Below, piece by piece: positions 5,150 through 6,641 of a stretch of DNA of 6,641 nt. The notes beneath the pieces are model-generated. The model did no database searches and was not told the DNA's origin. It saw only the letters and a program-made list of their open reading frames with translations. The DNA lies in NCBI GenBank assembly GCA_022839445.1, contig JALHFC010000109.1, positions 2,780 to 9,420 on the forward strand, read 5' to 3'. This DNA comes from Pelotomaculum sp. GTDB lineage: Bacteria; Bacillota; Desulfotomaculia; Desulfotomaculales; Pelotomaculaceae. Position 1 is the first letter of the stretch; the number at the start of each line of letters is the position of its first letter. A program made the position numbers and the translations under genes.

Positions 5150-6255
5150 TTAATCAGGGTCCGTTCCCTCATTTTTAAAAACCCACGCAAAGGCCTTTGC
5201 TTTCAGAAGCGTGTTATAGATGATTAATACAAAGGGTCCCAGGATAAACCCGTATACCCCCAGCGCTTGGTATCCCACATAGAGGGATATCAGTACGCTT
5301 AAAGGGTTGATCCCGATATTTTGCCCGAGGACCTTTGGCTCAAGGGAGTGTTTGATTACTACCACGACGGCGAAAAGGACCAGCAGGGAGACGGCAAAAT
5401 AGGTGTTTCCGCTAATGAGGTTAAAAAAGATCAGGGGAATAAAAACCGCCCCCACACCGAGGACCGGGATCGGGCTGGCCAGGCCGCCCAGAAGGGCGGT
5501 GATAACAATGTAGTCGGCGCGGAGAATAACCAGACCAAGCATAATTACCAGGCCGGTAATGGCGGCCAGGATTATCTGGGCTTTGATGAAGCCGATACTG
5601 GATTTGTAAAGGTCGTCAACCATTATTTTTAGCTTTTGATGGTAACGTTGGGGTATGAGGGATACGGCCCGGCTTTTTAGCGTTAACAGGTCAAGGCTTA
5701 AAAAAAAGGTTGCGATCAGCGCTATGACCATAATGAGGAGCTGGCTTGGCAGGGCGGCAATGGCTTTAATCATACCGTTGGCAAAAAGCGACAGCTTTCC
5801 GGACAATATTTCGGCGAGCTTTTCTGTATTCATGTGCAGGTAATGAGTGAATTCCGGGGGAAGGTCCTGAGATAATGACTGTAGCCAGGATATCAGCGTT
5901 ACTGAAAGGTTTTTAAGGACCCCGGTGTAAAATGGAATGTCGGCAATAAAAAGAGACAATTCCACAACGATTTTAGCAACGGCAAACCACGTTATTGTAG
6001 CCAGTGACCCCACTGTTACCAGCATGACCCCACTGTTACCAGCATGGCCATGCCTGTGGCGGAGGCACGCGGCATTTTAAGCTTCAAAAAAATTTTGACA
6101 ACGGGCTCCATCACCACAGCAAGGATCAACCCCAGAAGAAACGGAAGGAAATAAGGGATAATAAGCTTAATGGCTATGAATACTATCGCCAGGGTAGCGG
6201 CTAGCAGGGCAATGTTAATAATGACGTTCATATGTTTTTTATAAAACGCTCTCAT
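5150..6255 (-). pseudogene. ytvI: Sporulation integral membrane protein YtvI (AI-2E transporter family), broken by a tandem duplication
   Basis: This is a polytopic membrane protein of the AI-2E/PerM (DUF20) family; length and sequence point to the YtvI sporulation branch. ATG 6255 lies nine bases after AAGGCAGG. The N-terminal part has two helices (VIINIALLAATLAIVFIAI and PYFLPFLLGLILAVVMEPVV) and reaches GMAMLVTVGS before losing frame. The other frame resumes with the same MLVTVGS and runs on through several more helices (LLIMVIALIATFFLSL, IILAAITGLVIMLGLVIL, ALLGGLASPIPVLGVGAVFI, VYGFILGPFVLIIYNTLL) to TAA 5150. Removing one copy of the 20-base duplication at 6005-6044 restores a single frame of 361 aa, close to the roughly 370 aa usual for YtvI. 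The gene is convergent with galE. In spore formers ytvI is expressed in the mother cell; I could not find a convincing sporulation-sigma promoter. Confidence 0.85.
6005..6046. repeat. 20-bp exact tandem duplication inside ytvI
   Basis: TGACCCCACTGTTACCAGCA occurs at 6005-6024 and again at 6025-6044, with TG of a third period following. Because 20 is not a multiple of three, the extra copy shifts the ytvI reading frame; deleting one copy restores it exactly. Such a duplication can arise and revert by replication slippage. Confidence 0.95.
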
Positions 6256-6303
6256 GCTAACATACCTGCCTTTTACTTCACATATACATGCCAATAAAAG
6301 TGA

Positions 6304-6327
6304 ACCCCCTGTTTTTCTAACGGGGGT
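6304..6327 (-). terminator. Possible terminator after the nitronate monooxygenase gene
   Basis: ACCCCC (6304-6309) and GGGGGT (6322-6327) form a six-pair stem with a 12-base A-rich loop on the minus strand, about 30 bases after the TAG of the upstream gene. It is followed by TCACTTTTATT, only a modest T-run. It could end the 6358-6641 transcript before ytvI, but the tail is weak. Confidence 0.45.
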
Positions 6328-6357
6328 GTTATATCGGGCCGGTAGTTGTCAATTTTT

Positions 6358-6641
6358 CTAGGGCTCTTTTTCAACTTCATTGATCAGCTTTTCGAAGATT
6401 TTTTGCACCGGCAGGATTTCTTTAATTTTATAAACATTTTTGCCGGCAAATACAACTCCGTCGTCGACACGCCCGACCCGGGATCTTTCCAGCGCCTGGA
6501 TAATGCAATAATCTCGCGAGCACTCCTTGAGGCACCCGTCGCACTTCTCAGGTTTTGGGGCCAGACCTTTTTGGATCTTGGCGGCAAAAGCGTTGCGTAG
6601 CGCCCGCCCGGGCATGCCGACGGGGCTGGAGATAATAACTA
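6358..6641 (-). CDS. Nitronate monooxygenase family protein, C-terminal part
   Basis: The last 93 residues of a protein of the nitronate monooxygenase/2-nitropropane dioxygenase (FabK-like) family, flavin-dependent TIM-barrel enzymes that oxidise nitronates or act as enoyl-ACP reductases. The 5' part lies beyond the window edge. The visible sequence begins VIISSPVGMPGRALRN, the conserved turn before the C-terminal tail. It then has a four-cysteine group C-x2-C-x3-C-x4-C (CDGCLKECSRDYC), followed by VDDGVVFAGKNVYKIKEIL, where the family commonly has a similar G-L-V-F-x-G pattern. The frame continues to the window edge, so internal ATGs such as the one at 6615 are not the start. The exact substrate cannot be told from this fragment. 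The gene lies upstream of ytvI on the same strand, about 100 bases away. Confidence 0.8.
   Translation of the reverse strand, partial: VIISSPVGMPGRALRNAFAAKIQKGLAPKPEKCDGCLKECSRDYCIIQALERSRVGRVDDGVVFAGKNVYKIKEILPVQKIFEKLINEVEKEP

Noticed and set aside
5107..5150. AACCGGT/ACCGGTT inverted repeat as a bidirectional terminator between galE and ytvI
   Set aside because: The loop is about 30 bases and there is no T-run on either side.

Overview
The window reads as chromosome from a spore-forming, probably anaerobic Firmicute of the Clostridia, most like Desulfotomaculum/Pelotomaculum-type Peptococcaceae. The evidence is strong AGGAGG-type ribosome sites, frequent TTG/GTG starts, a consensus sigma-A promoter, a YtvI-type sporulation membrane protein, and the small-gene set DUF1659-DUF2922-YvrJ. 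The taxonomic placement is inference from gene content; there is no rRNA or marker gene here.

Layout. Positions 1-120 hold no gene I can support. Positions 151-1321 (minus) are a compact three-gene operon of unknown function: a 97-aa and a 64-aa protein, then a lipoprotein with two Ig-like (glucodextranase-B-like) repeats that is split by a frameshift. The operon ends in a clear rho-independent terminator at 121-150. Positions 1322-1537 are a divergent intergenic region with palindromes. An ACT-domain malic enzyme (1538-2953, plus) follows. Positions 2969-3845 (plus) are the most interesting part: a near-perfect sigma-A promoter, a Gram-positive LexA-like box over the predicted transcription start, a long stem-loop leader, and then DUF1659, DUF2922 and YvrJ genes. 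The YvrJ gene runs into a REP/MITE-like repeat at 3820-3932, which also contains an ATG-initiated 29-codon frame with two CxxC pairs. A second short copy of the repeat lies at 3979-4020. An extended -10 promoter at 4026-4053 then leads to galE (4173-5115), which is broken by a deletion that removes the catalytic YxxxK. Convergent to it is ytvI (5150-6255, minus), broken by a 20-bp tandem duplication. The window ends in the C-terminal part of a nitronate monooxygenase-family gene (6358-6641, minus).

How the genes relate. There is no single pathway. The malic enzyme links C4 acids and pyruvate. GalE would supply UDP-galactose for surface polysaccharide. YtvI belongs to sporulation. The DUF1659-DUF2922-YvrJ cassette has no known role, and the LexA-like box suggests DNA-damage control. 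Three genes in 6.6 kb carry frame-breaking changes of different kinds (1-nt shift, deletion of about 56 bp, 20-bp duplication). This means either real gene decay or variation, or a draft or metagenomic assembly with local errors; the sequence alone cannot decide.
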